Under the pieces are notes generated by a model. That model did no database searches and was not told the origin of the DNA. It saw only the letters and a program-made list of their open reading frames with translations. Of a stretch of 64,000 bases of DNA, positions 48,886 to 57,195 are shown piece after piece. A program made the position numbers and the translations under genes. Each line of letters begins with the position of its first letter. Within the stretch, counting starts at the first letter, position 1. The stretch spans positions 47,423 to 111,422 of the forward strand of contig VMFU01000002.1 in the NCBI GenBank assembly GCA_007376205.1, read 5' to 3'. The DNA is from Candidatus Peregrinibacteria bacterium Gr01-1014_25. GTDB lineage: Bacteria; Patescibacteriota; Gracilibacteria; Peribacterales; Peribacteraceae.

Positions 48886-50313
48886 TCATACCTGCAGCGT
48901 GAAGGCAACCGTCGTGCCCTTGCCCTCGGTACTCTTGATCCATATCTGTCCCCCCGCGTACTCAACGATGTTCTTCGCAACGAAGAGTCCCAGGCCGTTT
49001 CCCGCGGGCTTGTGTTTCGACGCGTCGGCCCCGCGCGCGAATTTCTCGAAGGCGCGCTGGCGATCCTGCTCGTTCATGCCGTACCCGAAATCTTCCACTT
49101 CGATCTGCACCGCGCCGATGTGGTGCTTCGCGCGGACGACGATGCGCGATTTGGCAGGAGAGTACGTCGATGCGTTGTCGATCAATTCCCGCACGACGCC
49201 GCCGATCAACTTGGGATCGATATGCACGACGATGCCAGCTGGATCGATCTCCAGCGTCAGCATCTGCTCGCGGGCGCGCAGCTCCGGCTCGGTGTCCGCG
49301 ACGGCGCGCATGATCACGTCGCGCAACGTCACGTCCTCCGCGCGGTATTCCACTTCAATGTGCTGGACGCGATTGGCCTCCTGCATGGCCTGGAAAATCT
49401 GCGCCATTCGATGAACGCTGTCAGACATTTCGTTGCAGATGTTCTTGCCGTCGACGACGCAAAGCCCTTCCTTGTCGCGCTCGCGCAGGATCTCCAGCCA
49501 CCATCGCAACCCCGTTAGCGGCGCGCCGATCTGGTGGAGCGCCAGGTCGATCAAACTGTTACGCTCGCGTTCGATCTGACGTCGGAACTCCTCGCGTCGC
49601 TGCCGCATGGAAAGAAGCAGGAACATGCTGACGAACGCGCCAGCGGCAACGACGAGGCCGAGAGAAACGGGTGAGAACACCCTCTGCGCCAGCGCGAGGT
49701 AGGCGTCCGCGGTCATGTCGATGCCGAGCGTGGCGATGACCGCGCCGTCCGCGCCGATCACGGGCGCGTAGCCGGACATCAGCGTGCCCCATTGGTCGGT
49801 TGTGAAGTCTTCGTCGACGGTAGGTTCGCGGAAGGCGGCGCTCTGAAGCGCGGCCACCTCGCTGATGTCGTACGTGTCGCCCGGATAGGATCCTTCCTCA
49901 TCGGGATCGACCACGCCGTTGCCGTTCACGTCCATCTCCTTGGGCGTCGCGAGCGCGTCGGCATCCGCGACGAACTCCAGCGTCAGGGGATCGGTCGTCC
50001 GCCGCAGAATGTAGACGAAGCGAATTGTCGGCACCTGTTCACGGATGGCGCGGAGGCGCGCCACGATGTCGCGGAACAGAGGGCTGTTCATGTCGCGCGG
50101 GCCGCGGATGCGCTCGAGGGGTGCGCCATTGAACTGGAGCGCAGCGACCGCAGCCGTCGTGCGCAGTTGGTCCTTGAGTTGCTCCTCCATGACGCGCTGC
50201 CCATGGACGTGGAACAGCACGCCGAGCCCCGCAATGACGATGAGCACGGCCGCCGCCAGCACGGGCGTGCCGGCAGAGCGCGCAAAACGCCGGAGGGAAC
50301 GCGAAAACAGCAT
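48886..50313 (-). CDS. Sensor histidine kinase with an extracytoplasmic sensor containing an EF-hand-like loop
   Basis: 475 aa. Helix 1 at ~17-36, a ~165-residue external sensor domain, helix 2 at ~208-232, then a kinase core: H-box LALHQIGAPLTGLRWW, N-box LIDNASTYSP, G1 DFGYGM, G2 GNGLGLFVAK. The sensor has DVNGNGVVDPDEEG, which matches a 12-residue EF-hand calcium loop. No response regulator lies next to it; the neighbour is a GHKL ATPase. TACAAT is 17 nt before the ATG. Confidence 0.9.
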   Translation of the reverse strand: MLFSRSLRRFARSAGTPVLAAAVLIVIAGLGVLFHVHGQRVMEEQLKDQLRTTAAVAALQFNGAPLERIRGPRDMNSPLFRDIVARLRAIREQVPTIRFVYILRRTTDPLTLEFVADADALATPKEMDVNGNGVVDPDEEGSYPGDTYDISEVAALQSAAFREPTVDEDFTTDQWGTLMSGYAPVIGADGAVIATLGIDMTADAYLALAQRVFSPVSLGLVVAAGAFVSMFLLLSMRQRREEFRRQIERERNSLIDLALHQIGAPLTGLRWWLEILRERDKEGLCVVDGKNICNEMSDSVHRMAQIFQAMQEANRVQHIEVEYRAEDVTLRDVIMRAVADTEPELRAREQMLTLEIDPAGIVVHIDPKLIGGVVRELIDNASTYSPAKSRIVVRAKHHIGAVQIEVEDFGYGMNEQDRQRAFEKFARGADASKHKPAGNGLGLFVAKNIVEYAGGQIWIKSTEGKGTTVAFTLQV

Positions 50314-50362
50314 GGTGTGTATTCCTTAGTATTGTAGCGTTTTTAGGGCCTTTTCGCAACAT

Positions 50363-51109
50363 TTAGCCATTGTTGTCGTCGCTGTTGGCGGCCTTCTGAT
50401 GCTTCCGACGGAGGTCTTCGTCGACTTGCAGAAGATTTGCGTACCACGTACGGAAGAGGTCGATCGGCTGGGCGACATCCGACGGCAGAGGCACTTCGAT
50501 GAACAGCGTGTTGGTTCTCGGACTTTCGGGCTTCATTGGCATATATATCGCGTTGCCCTCCAAGCGCTGGAGATATCCATTGAGACCGAAGAGCCCGCGT
50601 CCGCTATCGCCGGATATGTACTTCTCGTGGTTGGGATTCGGAACGCGTTCCAAGTCGAATCCGGGTCCCTCGTCCGTGGTCAGAAGTGCAAAATGCGGCT
50701 GACCACCTCTGTCCAAAATGCCGAACGTCACGGTGGCGATTTTGGCCACATTCCAGGCGTTCCCGTCGCGCATCGCATTTTGAATCGGCTCGCTCGCGAG
50801 CCATTCCGCCCTGGCGGACGCAAGTGAGGGATACACCTGGAGCAGAGCTTGCGAGACGCGGAATGTCAACACGGTGTGTGCAACCGTCGTTGACCCCAAA
50901 CTCTCGCTCACCATCGCGCCGCGACGGAGCGCTTCTTCGATGGCGGCTCGTATTGCCGCCGTCTGCTGCGCAGTCGCCAGGCAAATGCAGCAACGCTCTT
51001 TTTCTGGATTCTTGCACTCTTCCGCACGGAGATATTCCATCAGCAATTCGGGCGTCGCCGCCACATCGCCGGCACTCGTCGTTTCCGCTGTTTCGTCGCC
51101 ATTGGGCAT
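50363..51109 (-). CDS. GHKL-type ATP-binding protein (anti-sigma-kinase or histidine-kinase-like)
   Basis: 248 aa, soluble. The C-terminal half has ATP-site motifs TTDEGPGFDLERVP and SGRGLFGLNGYL. The N-terminal half carries a Cys cluster (CKNPEKERCCICL), possibly metal-binding. No H-box is recognisable, so it may be an RsbW-like regulator rather than a full kinase. It lies 49 bp upstream of the histidine kinase on the same strand and is likely co-transcribed. TAGCAT sits 6 nt before the ATG. Confidence 0.68.
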   Translation of the reverse strand: MPNGDETAETTSAGDVAATPELLMEYLRAEECKNPEKERCCICLATAQQTAAIRAAIEEALRRGAMVSESLGSTTVAHTVLTFRVSQALLQVYPSLASARAEWLASEPIQNAMRDGNAWNVAKIATVTFGILDRGGQPHFALLTTDEGPGFDLERVPNPNHEKYISGDSGRGLFGLNGYLQRLEGNAIYMPMKPESPRTNTLFIEVPLPSDVAQPIDLFRTWYANLLQVDEDLRRKHQKAANSDDNNG

Positions 51110-51115
51110 GGGGGG

Positions 51116-51121
51116 ATGCTA
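51116..51121 (-). promoter_or_regulatory. -10-like box before the GHKL gene
   Basis: TAGCAT on the minus strand, then CCCCCC and ATG. Confidence 0.45.
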
Positions 51122-51194
51122 CTACTTCAACCTATTTGATCAAGTTTTGCAATATAGCGCGGTTCTCGCCATTCTACGGCTCCGCACTCTCCTC

Positions 51195-51200
51195 TACACT
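51195..51200 (+). promoter_or_regulatory. -10-like box before alaS
   Basis: TACACT, 14 nt before the first ATG (51215). Confidence 0.45.
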
Positions 51201-51214
51201 TTCGACGCTCTCCA

Positions 51215-53146
51215 ATGTCTATGAAGCGCATGTCGACAGACCAGATCCGGCAGGCGTACCTCGACTTCTTCAAGGAGCGGGGGCACGCCGTCATTCCCAG
51301 CGCGAGCTTGCTTCCGGACAACGACCCGACAACGCTCTTCACGGGATCGGGCATGCAACCGATGCTGCCGTACCTGCTGGGTGAAAAACATCCGCTCGGC
51401 AATCGCATAGCGGACAGCCAGAAGAGCTTCCGTTCGGTGGACATCGAGGAAGTCGGTGACAATCGCCACACGACATTCTTCGAAATGCTCGGCAACTGGA
51501 GCTTGGGCGATTACTTCAAGAAAGAACAGATCCCGTGGATGTTCGAATTTTTGACGAAAACCATCGGGTTGGATCCCAAGCGCATCTATGTGACGGTCTT
51601 CCGCGGCAATGACGTCATCCCGCGCGATATGGAGTCCGTCGACGCGTGGAAAACCGTCTCCGCATCGACCGGCATCGATGGAAAAGACGTGGACTTCCCC
51701 GAGAAAAACGGCATGCAGGACGGCAGGATTTTCTACTACGACGAGAAGAAGAACTGGTGGAGCCGCGCAGGGGAGCCGGCGAAGATGCCCGCCGGCGAAC
51801 CCGGCGGACCGGACTCGGAAATGTTCTGGGATTTCGGAGCGGAGCGGAAGCTGCACGAACGTTCCGAGTGGAAAGACCAGCCATGCCACGTGAACTGCGA
51901 CTGCGGCCGATTCCTGGAGATCGGCAACAACGTGTTCATGGAGTACAAGAAGACCGCCAACGGTTTCGAAAAGCTTGCGCAGCAGAACGTCGACTTTGGT
52001 GGCGGACTCGAACGCATCGCCGCGGCGCTCAACGATGATCCGGATGTATTTTTCATCGACGTGTTCACGCCCGTGCGGGAACTCCTCCAGAGCCTCTCGG
52101 GAAAAACGTACGGCTCCGACGAAGAAACGATGCGCGCGTTCCGCGTCATCATGGACCACCTGCGCGCGGCGACGTTCCTCATCGCTGACGGCGCTCCTCC
52201 CAGTAACCGCGATCAGGGATATTTCACGCGCCGGCTCATCCGCAGGGCCGTACGCTTCGCGAATGCCATCGGCATTCCGACGAACTTCACCTCCACGATC
52301 GCCAAGGCGTACATCGCCGAGTACGGAAAGGCGTATCCCGCGCTCGCAAGCCAGGCGGAATCCATCGCCCTCGTCCTGGACCAGGAGGAAGTGCAGTTCC
52401 GCCAGACGCTGCAGAAGGGGGAAAAGGAATTGTCCGATTTTCTCTCGCAGCACGACACCATCGACGGCGGGAAGATCTTCTACTTCTACGAGACGTACGG
52501 CTTTCCGCGCGAGCTCACGGAGGAAATCGTCGCGAGGCAGGGCAAGCACATCATGCACCCCGAACACTTCGAAAAAGCCAAGGCGTCGCATGCCGATCTT
52601 AGCCGCACGGCCGCCGCGGGGAAGTTCGCCGGCGGGCTGGCCGACCACAGCGCGGAGACGACGAAGCTCCATACGGCGACGCACTTGCTGAATGCCGCGC
52701 TCCGCAAAGTCCTGGGCCCGCACGTCCAGCAGAAGGGATCGAATATCACCGCCGAGCGCCTGCGCTTTGACTTCAACCATCCGGAGAAGATGACGGCGGA
52801 GCAGATTGAGGAAGTGGAGCGGCTCGTGAACGAGGCGATCACGGCGGATCTCCCCATCGCCTACCACCTCACGACGGTCGACGGCGCGAAGACGGAGGGC
52901 GCGATCGGCGTGTTCGACGAACGCTACGGCAGCGAGGTGAAGGTGTACGTCGTCGGCGATCCTGCGTCGGGCTCGGGACAGATTTTCAGCAAGGAAATCT
53001 GCGGCGGCCCGCATGTCGCGCGGACGGGAATGCTCGGACGTCTCACGATTCAGAAGGAAGAGAGCTGCGCCGCCGGCGTGCGACGGATCAAGGCCGTCGT
53101 CGAAGACGGACCGGCGGACATCGAAACCGCCGGCGAGAGCGCATAG
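51215..53146 (+). CDS. alaS: Alanyl-tRNA synthetase lacking the C-terminal C-Ala domain
   Basis: 643 aa, against ~870 for typical bacterial AlaRS. The catalytic core (IRQAYLDFFKERGHAVIPSA, LLPDNDPTTLFTGSGMQPML), the tRNA-recognition domain and the editing domain (HTATHLLNAAL, then SKEICGGPHV with the HxxxH and CxxxH metal ligands) are present. Sequence stops right after the editing domain, so the C-Ala/oligomerisation domain is absent. The start is ATG 51215; two further in-frame ATGs lie within 15 nt. Confidence 0.95.
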   Translation: MSMKRMSTDQIRQAYLDFFKERGHAVIPSASLLPDNDPTTLFTGSGMQPMLPYLLGEKHPLGNRIADSQKSFRSVDIEEVGDNRHTTFFEMLGNWSLGDYFKKEQIPWMFEFLTKTIGLDPKRIYVTVFRGNDVIPRDMESVDAWKTVSASTGIDGKDVDFPEKNGMQDGRIFYYDEKKNWWSRAGEPAKMPAGEPGGPDSEMFWDFGAERKLHERSEWKDQPCHVNCDCGRFLEIGNNVFMEYKKTANGFEKLAQQNVDFGGGLERIAAALNDDPDVFFIDVFTPVRELLQSLSGKTYGSDEETMRAFRVIMDHLRAATFLIADGAPPSNRDQGYFTRRLIRRAVRFANAIGIPTNFTSTIAKAYIAEYGKAYPALASQAESIALVLDQEEVQFRQTLQKGEKELSDFLSQHDTIDGGKIFYFYETYGFPRELTEEIVARQGKHIMHPEHFEKAKASHADLSRTAAAGKFAGGLADHSAETTKLHTATHLLNAALRKVLGPHVQQKGSNITAERLRFDFNHPEKMTAEQIEEVERLVNEAITADLPIAYHLTTVDGAKTEGAIGVFDERYGSEVKVYVVGDPASGSGQIFSKEICGGPHVARTGMLGRLTIQKEESCAAGVRRIKAVVEDGPADIETAGESA

Positions 53147-53149
53147 CCA

Positions 53150-53170
53150 CTGTCCGCTGTCCGCTCCTCG
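53150..53170. repeat. 7-nt tandem repeat (family C) between alaS stop and the next -10
   Basis: CTGTCCG, CTGTCCG, CTCCTCG, immediately followed by CGC and TACACT. Confidence 0.65.
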
Positions 53171-53173
53171 CGC

Positions 53174-53179
53174 TACACT
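53174..53179 (+). promoter_or_regulatory. -10-like box before the 387-aa membrane gene
   Basis: TACACT, then TCCACG-type 7-nt gap and ATG 53187. Confidence 0.5.
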
Positions 53180-53186
53180 CTCCACG

Positions 53187-54350
53187 ATGTTCCGCCTCCG
53201 TTTCTGCCTGCTCGTCCTGCTCCTCGTGCCGCTGACGGCATTGGCCGAGCGCGTCGTGCGGTGGGACTTTCGCAATCCGGCCGACGTCATCCAGTGGAAC
53301 GCGACTGTGACATCCGCTGTGTCGTCGACCGCGGACGGGCTGTTGATCCGTCCGGTCGGGCGTACCGTGACCGTCTTTCACAAGGGCGAGTTTCCGCATC
53401 GCATCGACAGCATGCGCTTCACGATGGCCGCCCCGCGCGGAGCGCAGGGATTGTTCCTCTGGCACATCCCCGGGACGGCGGAGAACGAGGTGATCCAACT
53501 GCCGTTCGTTATCCAGCCGTCCGTGACACCGATGCAGCAAATGCTGCCACTGGAGCAAATCCATAACTGGGACCCGCGGGCCGACGTCATCGGCTTCGCA
53601 TTCGATGCCGGAACGGAGGTGCTGCTCATCGACGTTCAGGGTATGCATTGGTCGTTCGATGAGCGACTCATCGAGGCGTGGAAGAGCTTCTGGACATTCG
53701 ATGTCTTCACCCGCTACAGCGTCAACTTCCTCTGGGGCCCCGTTCTGACATTCACGCCTTCGGCGCGCGCGATGCTCTTCACGCAGCTTCCGCCGTTCGG
53801 CTGGTCCTTCAACCGCGTCCTCCTCCCGTTCCTCGTCGTCATCGTTGCCGCCACGATCGTGTGGGCACGGGTGAGGCGCTCCCCGCGTGAGACCTCGCGA
53901 GCCGCGCTCATCGCCATCGGCTGCATTACGGGTGCATGGCTCCTCTTCGATGTCCGCATGGGGATGGAACTGCTCTCCTACGCCAAGCGCGACTTCACGA
54001 CGTTCGTGATGCGTCCGCTGGGACAGCGCGAGCTGCGGTACATGGAGGATTTCCATGACGTGCTCGACATCAGCGTCACGCTCGTCGACGGCAAGAAACG
54101 CATCGGCTTCGTGAGCGATCCGCGTTACCTGCTCGATTCCGCGGCGGCCTACGCCTTCTACCCCGCGTTGGTGACCAAGACCGACGCCGACCAGTCCGGC
54201 ATCGACACGTGGCTCGTCTACCGCCAGCCGCTCGCGCGCGTGACGCCAAGCGGCCAGCTGATGCTCGATGCACAGCCCCTCTCGCCCGCCGGTGGACGCA
54301 TCACCCAGCATTTCGGCCCCGCTTCATTCCTCTTCACCACCGCGCCGTGA
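53187..54350 (+). CDS. Exported membrane protein of unknown function
   Basis: 387 aa. The signal peptide (MFRLRFCLLVLLLVPLTALA) is followed by a ~170-residue beta-rich domain like a carbohydrate-binding/discoidin-type sandwich (RVVRWDFRNPADVIQWNA). Two membrane helices (~210-255) and a soluble C-terminal domain come next. The next gene starts on a GTG that overlaps this stop (GTGA), so the two are coupled. The start is chosen 7 nt after TACACT. The ORF-track extension runs back into alaS. Confidence 0.65.
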   Translation: MFRLRFCLLVLLLVPLTALAERVVRWDFRNPADVIQWNATVTSAVSSTADGLLIRPVGRTVTVFHKGEFPHRIDSMRFTMAAPRGAQGLFLWHIPGTAENEVIQLPFVIQPSVTPMQQMLPLEQIHNWDPRADVIGFAFDAGTEVLLIDVQGMHWSFDERLIEAWKSFWTFDVFTRYSVNFLWGPVLTFTPSARAMLFTQLPPFGWSFNRVLLPFLVVIVAATIVWARVRRSPRETSRAALIAIGCITGAWLLFDVRMGMELLSYAKRDFTTFVMRPLGQRELRYMEDFHDVLDISVTLVDGKKRIGFVSDPRYLLDSAAAYAFYPALVTKTDADQSGIDTWLVYRQPLARVTPSGQLMLDAQPLSPAGGRITQHFGPASFLFTTAP

Positions 54351-55765
54351 GCATCGTGATCCTCCTCGCCGGCCTTGCCCCCTCCATCGTCGCCGGATGG
54401 CTGCTGCTGCGCGCGATCGAGGGCGGCGCCCCGTCCCTGCTCCGCGTCGAACACTGGGCGATGGCTTCGCTCCTCGGCCCTGCATGCGCGATGCTTCTAG
54501 CCTTCCTCGCAAACGTGACCGTCGGCCTGCCGCTCTCCCGCTTGGGGTTCCTCTCGGTGCACGTCGTCCTGCTGGGCCTCGCGGTTTTCGCATGGAACCT
54601 GCGCTGCCGTTCCTCGGTTTCCTCGGTCTCTTTGGTCTCCTCATCCCCCCCTCCCCGCTGGGTCCGCATCACCCTGTGGATTCTGGCGGGATGGACGACC
54701 GTGAAGATCCTCACACTCGCATCCGCGTTCCTCTTCCTCACGCCGACGTTCCTGGATGACAGCTTGGACAACTGGAACCTGCGCGCGAAGGTGTTCCAGC
54801 ACGAGCAGACGTTCTCCCTCTCGCTGCCCGGCATCGCCATGGAACAGCAGGCGATCGATGTGACGTCGTACCCGCCGATGGTGCCGATGTTGAAAGCGTG
54901 GCTCACGACGCTCGGGGGCGAGTGGAGCGAACCCGTGGCCAACGGCGTGCATCTGCTGTGGCTGCTGACGAGTATCGCGCTGGTGGCCTGTGCGGTGCGC
55001 CGATTCCTCTCCGCGCCCTGGGCATGGCTCGGCGCCTACGTGCTCTGCAGCCTTCCGCTCTTCCTCATCCATGGGGTCAACACCTACGTCGATGCCTTCC
55101 TCGCTGCGCACATCGCCGCCGCCGTGCTGCCCGCGTGGCTCGCCCTGCGCGCTACGGACGATGCGGCACGCGGAAGCCTCCTGCGGATCGCGGCGGTCAT
55201 GACCGCGCTTCTCCCCTTCACGAAGAATGAGGCGAGCGTCCTGTACCTGCCGCTCATCGCCGTCATCCTCATCGCCGAATTGCTCGCGCGCACCGGAGGT
55301 CGCAGAACGGCTAACGCCCTCGCCTGGTACGCGGGCGCCGCGGCAGTCCTCGCGCTCCCGTGGCTCGTGTACAAATGGAGTCATGGTCTGGCATTCGGGA
55401 ACGCCAAGGCGGTCTCGGACGTTGCGCTGGCCTGGCACGAGGGCGTGCTGCAGGCCGTCGTCGTCAACACGTTCTTCGAAGGCAACTGGCTCATCCTGTT
55501 CCCGCTCTTCTTCGTTCTCCTCGCCTGGCGCGCCCGCCATCTCATCCGCTCCCCCGAGCGCTTCCCCATTCTCTTCGTTCTGGCCAGCATGGCCGCACAA
55601 CTGTGCATCTTCCTCTTCACCCCGCTCGCGGCGGAAGCCGTGCGTCAAACGGGGCTGGCCCGCGGGCTCATCCACCTCACCCCCATTATCGTCGTCCTCC
55701 TGCTCCTCTTCATCCACGACACGATCCGGCCGTGGTTGCCGGTGTGGGCGAAGCGCTCCGAATAG
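54347..55765 (+). CDS. Polytopic membrane protein, GT-C glycosyltransferase-like
   Basis: 472 aa, about 11 hydrophobic helices. GTG start overlapping the previous stop (GTGA). An early loop LTPTFLDDSLDNWNLRAKVF resembles the first external loop of GT-C/PMT-type enzymes, which carries the catalytic Asp pair. Function is inferred only from topology. A 9-nt repeat inserts RSSVSSVSLVSSS between helices 3 and 4. The ORF-track extension at 54209 overlaps the upstream gene and is not used. Confidence 0.65.
   Translation: MSIVILLAGLAPSIVAGWLLLRAIEGGAPSLLRVEHWAMASLLGPACAMLLAFLANVTVGLPLSRLGFLSVHVVLLGLAVFAWNLRCRSSVSSVSLVSSSPPPRWVRITLWILAGWTTVKILTLASAFLFLTPTFLDDSLDNWNLRAKVFQHEQTFSLSLPGIAMEQQAIDVTSYPPMVPMLKAWLTTLGGEWSEPVANGVHLLWLLTSIALVACAVRRFLSAPWAWLGAYVLCSLPLFLIHGVNTYVDAFLAAHIAAAVLPAWLALRATDDAARGSLLRIAAVMTALLPFTKNEASVLYLPLIAVILIAELLARTGGRRTANALAWYAGAAAVLALPWLVYKWSHGLAFGNAKAVSDVALAWHEGVLQAVVVNTFFEGNWLILFPLFFVLLAWRARHLIRSPERFPILFVLASMAAQLCIFLFTPLAAEAVRQTGLARGLIHLTPIIVVLLLLFIHDTIRPWLPVWAKRSE
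54610..54645 (+). repeat. 9-nt tandem repeat (family B) inside the membrane gene
   Basis: TTCCTCGGT, TTCCTCGGT, CTCTTTGGT, CTCCTCATC, encoding an SSVSSVSLVSS loop. Confidence 0.8.
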
Positions 55766-55781
55766 ATACTCTGCAAAAACA

Positions 55782-55888
55782 CCGAATCCGAAACCCGAAA
55801 AAAAATCCGATGACCAAACTGTGAAACATCCAAACAGTGTTTCGATGATTCGACTTTGTCCGTTTCTTTCGGATTTCGGATTTTGACA
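55782..55888. repeat. Inverted pair of 7-nt repeat tracts in the 143-bp gap
   Basis: CCGAATC, CGAAACC, CGAAAAA...TCCGATG at 55782-55812 and TTTCGGA, TTTCGGA, TTTTGAC at 55868-55888. AATCCGAAA and TTTCGGATT are exact reverse complements, and the second is followed by TTTT. They could form a terminator-like hairpin between the two genes. No gene is seen in this gap. Confidence 0.65.
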
Positions 55889-55896
55889 TTCATCCT

Positions 55897-55902
55897 TATA
55901 CT
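55897..55902 (+). promoter_or_regulatory. -10-like box before the methylase
   Basis: TATACT, 6 nt before the GTG start at 55909. Confidence 0.5.
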
Positions 55903-55908
55903 TCCCCC

Positions 55909-57168
55909 GTGCCTTCCTACGCCGCCTTCCTCGGTCATCAACCGAGTATCAGTCTCGCTGAAATTCTCGCCGCCATTCCCGGTGCAACCGTGGAGCGGCT
56001 CTACGGCCGCGATGCCGCTGTCTTCTCAAGCACGGTAGCGCTGGAGCCGCAGCAGCTGGCCCGCCTGGGCGGCACCGTCGTTCTGGCGGAGGCGCTCGCG
56101 GACGATGCCGCGCTCGAGGACATTCCGAATCTGCTCGCCAAGGCCGTCGGGGAAACGCGCGGGAAGGTGACGTTCGCGGTCCGGGCGTGCGGAGTGCCGC
56201 CTGTAACGATCCGCACGCTGCTTCGTAAAGGAAAGGATCGCCTTGCATCGGCCGGCAGGCCGTCGCGCTACATTGGCAATGAACATAAGCCCGCGGCGAC
56301 CGCGCTATTGCGGGATACGGGATTGCTCGACGGCAAACACGGAGTGGAGATCGTCCTGCTCGCCGACGATAAAAAACTGTGGGTCGGCAAGACGATCGCC
56401 GCCCAGGATCCCGATGCGTACACGACGCGCGACATGCACAAGCCCGTGCGAGACATGACGACCGGCCTGCTCCCGCCGAAGCTGGCGCAGGTCCTGCTCA
56501 ACTTCGGATTGTGGCTTGCAAGAGATCAAAAAAATGGCTCCGACTCCCGAATCCCGAAGTCCGAATCCCCATTCCCTTCTACCACCGTCTACGATCCGTT
56601 CTGCGGCACCGGGGTCATTCCGATCGAATGCCTGCTGCGTGGGTGGCCCATCCTCGCGTCCGACGCGTCGCTGAAGGCGGTCAACGGCTGCACCAAAAAT
56701 CTGGAGTGGGCGCGCAAGCAGTTCTCCGTGCCGAAGACGCTCGCGAGCGCCGTGTGGAAGCAGGATGCGACGAAGCCGTTTGCCTTCCCGGAGCCCAAGC
56801 GGGGACAAGAGCCACTGAAGCCCGATGTCATCGTCACGGAGACGTCCCTGGGACCCAATTTGAAGATGCGGCCGACCTTGAAGGACGCACAGAAGCTCCT
56901 GCGCGAAAACGAGAAGCTGCAGGAGGCGTTTTTGAAGAATGCCGCGGCCTGCCTGCCCGGCGTGCCCGTCGTCGTCACGTGGCCCGTCTGGTACCTGCGC
57001 TCCGGCCCGCTTTTCCTGGAGCGCGCGTTCGCCGCCGCGAGCGCCGCAGGCTTCCATCCCATCCTGCCACAGGGCGTCACTCCGTCGGCCGTCGGCCGCA
57101 TGTCGCTGCTCTACCGACGTCCGGACCAGTTCGTCGGCCGCGAAATCGTACTGCTCGCTGTTCGCTGA
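55909..57168 (+). CDS. Trm11-like RNA methyltransferase family protein
   Basis: 419 aa, GTG start. The N-terminal ~170 residues (including DMHKPVRDMTTG, with HKP...RDM typical of Trm11/THUMP-type enzymes) precede a Rossmann methyltransferase domain: motif I VYDPFCGTGVIPIECLLRG, then DASLKAVNGCTKN. The catalytic motif IV is VIVTETSLGP instead of DPPYG. A 7-nt repeat inserts NGSDSRIPKSESPFPST just before motif I. tRNA guanosine methylation is likely by family, but the altered motif IV makes the target uncertain. The C-terminus ends inside another repeat tract. Confidence 0.75.
   Translation: MPSYAAFLGHQPSISLAEILAAIPGATVERLYGRDAAVFSSTVALEPQQLARLGGTVVLAEALADDAALEDIPNLLAKAVGETRGKVTFAVRACGVPPVTIRTLLRKGKDRLASAGRPSRYIGNEHKPAATALLRDTGLLDGKHGVEIVLLADDKKLWVGKTIAAQDPDAYTTRDMHKPVRDMTTGLLPPKLAQVLLNFGLWLARDQKNGSDSRIPKSESPFPSTTVYDPFCGTGVIPIECLLRGWPILASDASLKAVNGCTKNLEWARKQFSVPKTLASAVWKQDATKPFAFPEPKRGQEPLKPDVIVTETSLGPNLKMRPTLKDAQKLLRENEKLQEAFLKNAAACLPGVPVVVTWPVWYLRSGPLFLERAFAAASAAGFHPILPQGVTPSAVGRMSLLYRRPDQFVGREIVLLAVR
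56537..56571 (+). repeat. 7-nt tandem repeat (family A) inside the methylase
   Basis: GCTCCGA, CTCCCGA, ATCCCGA, AGTCCGA, ATCCCCA, encoding a peptide with DSRIP, the same as in the ileS insert. Confidence 0.85.
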
Positions 57169-57178
57169 CCGCTGTTCG
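57151..57178 (+). repeat. 7-nt tandem repeat (family C) across the methylase stop codon
   Basis: CTGCTCG, CTGTTCG, CTGACCG, CTGTTCG. The TGA stop of the methylase is part of the third unit. TACACT of the next gene follows at once. Confidence 0.75.
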
Positions 57179-57181
57179 CTC

Positions 57182-57187
57182 TACACT
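57182..57187 (+). promoter_or_regulatory. -10-like box before the 197-aa gene
   Basis: TACACT, 8 nt before ATG 57196. Confidence 0.5.
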
Positions 57188-57195
57188 GTCCTCCG

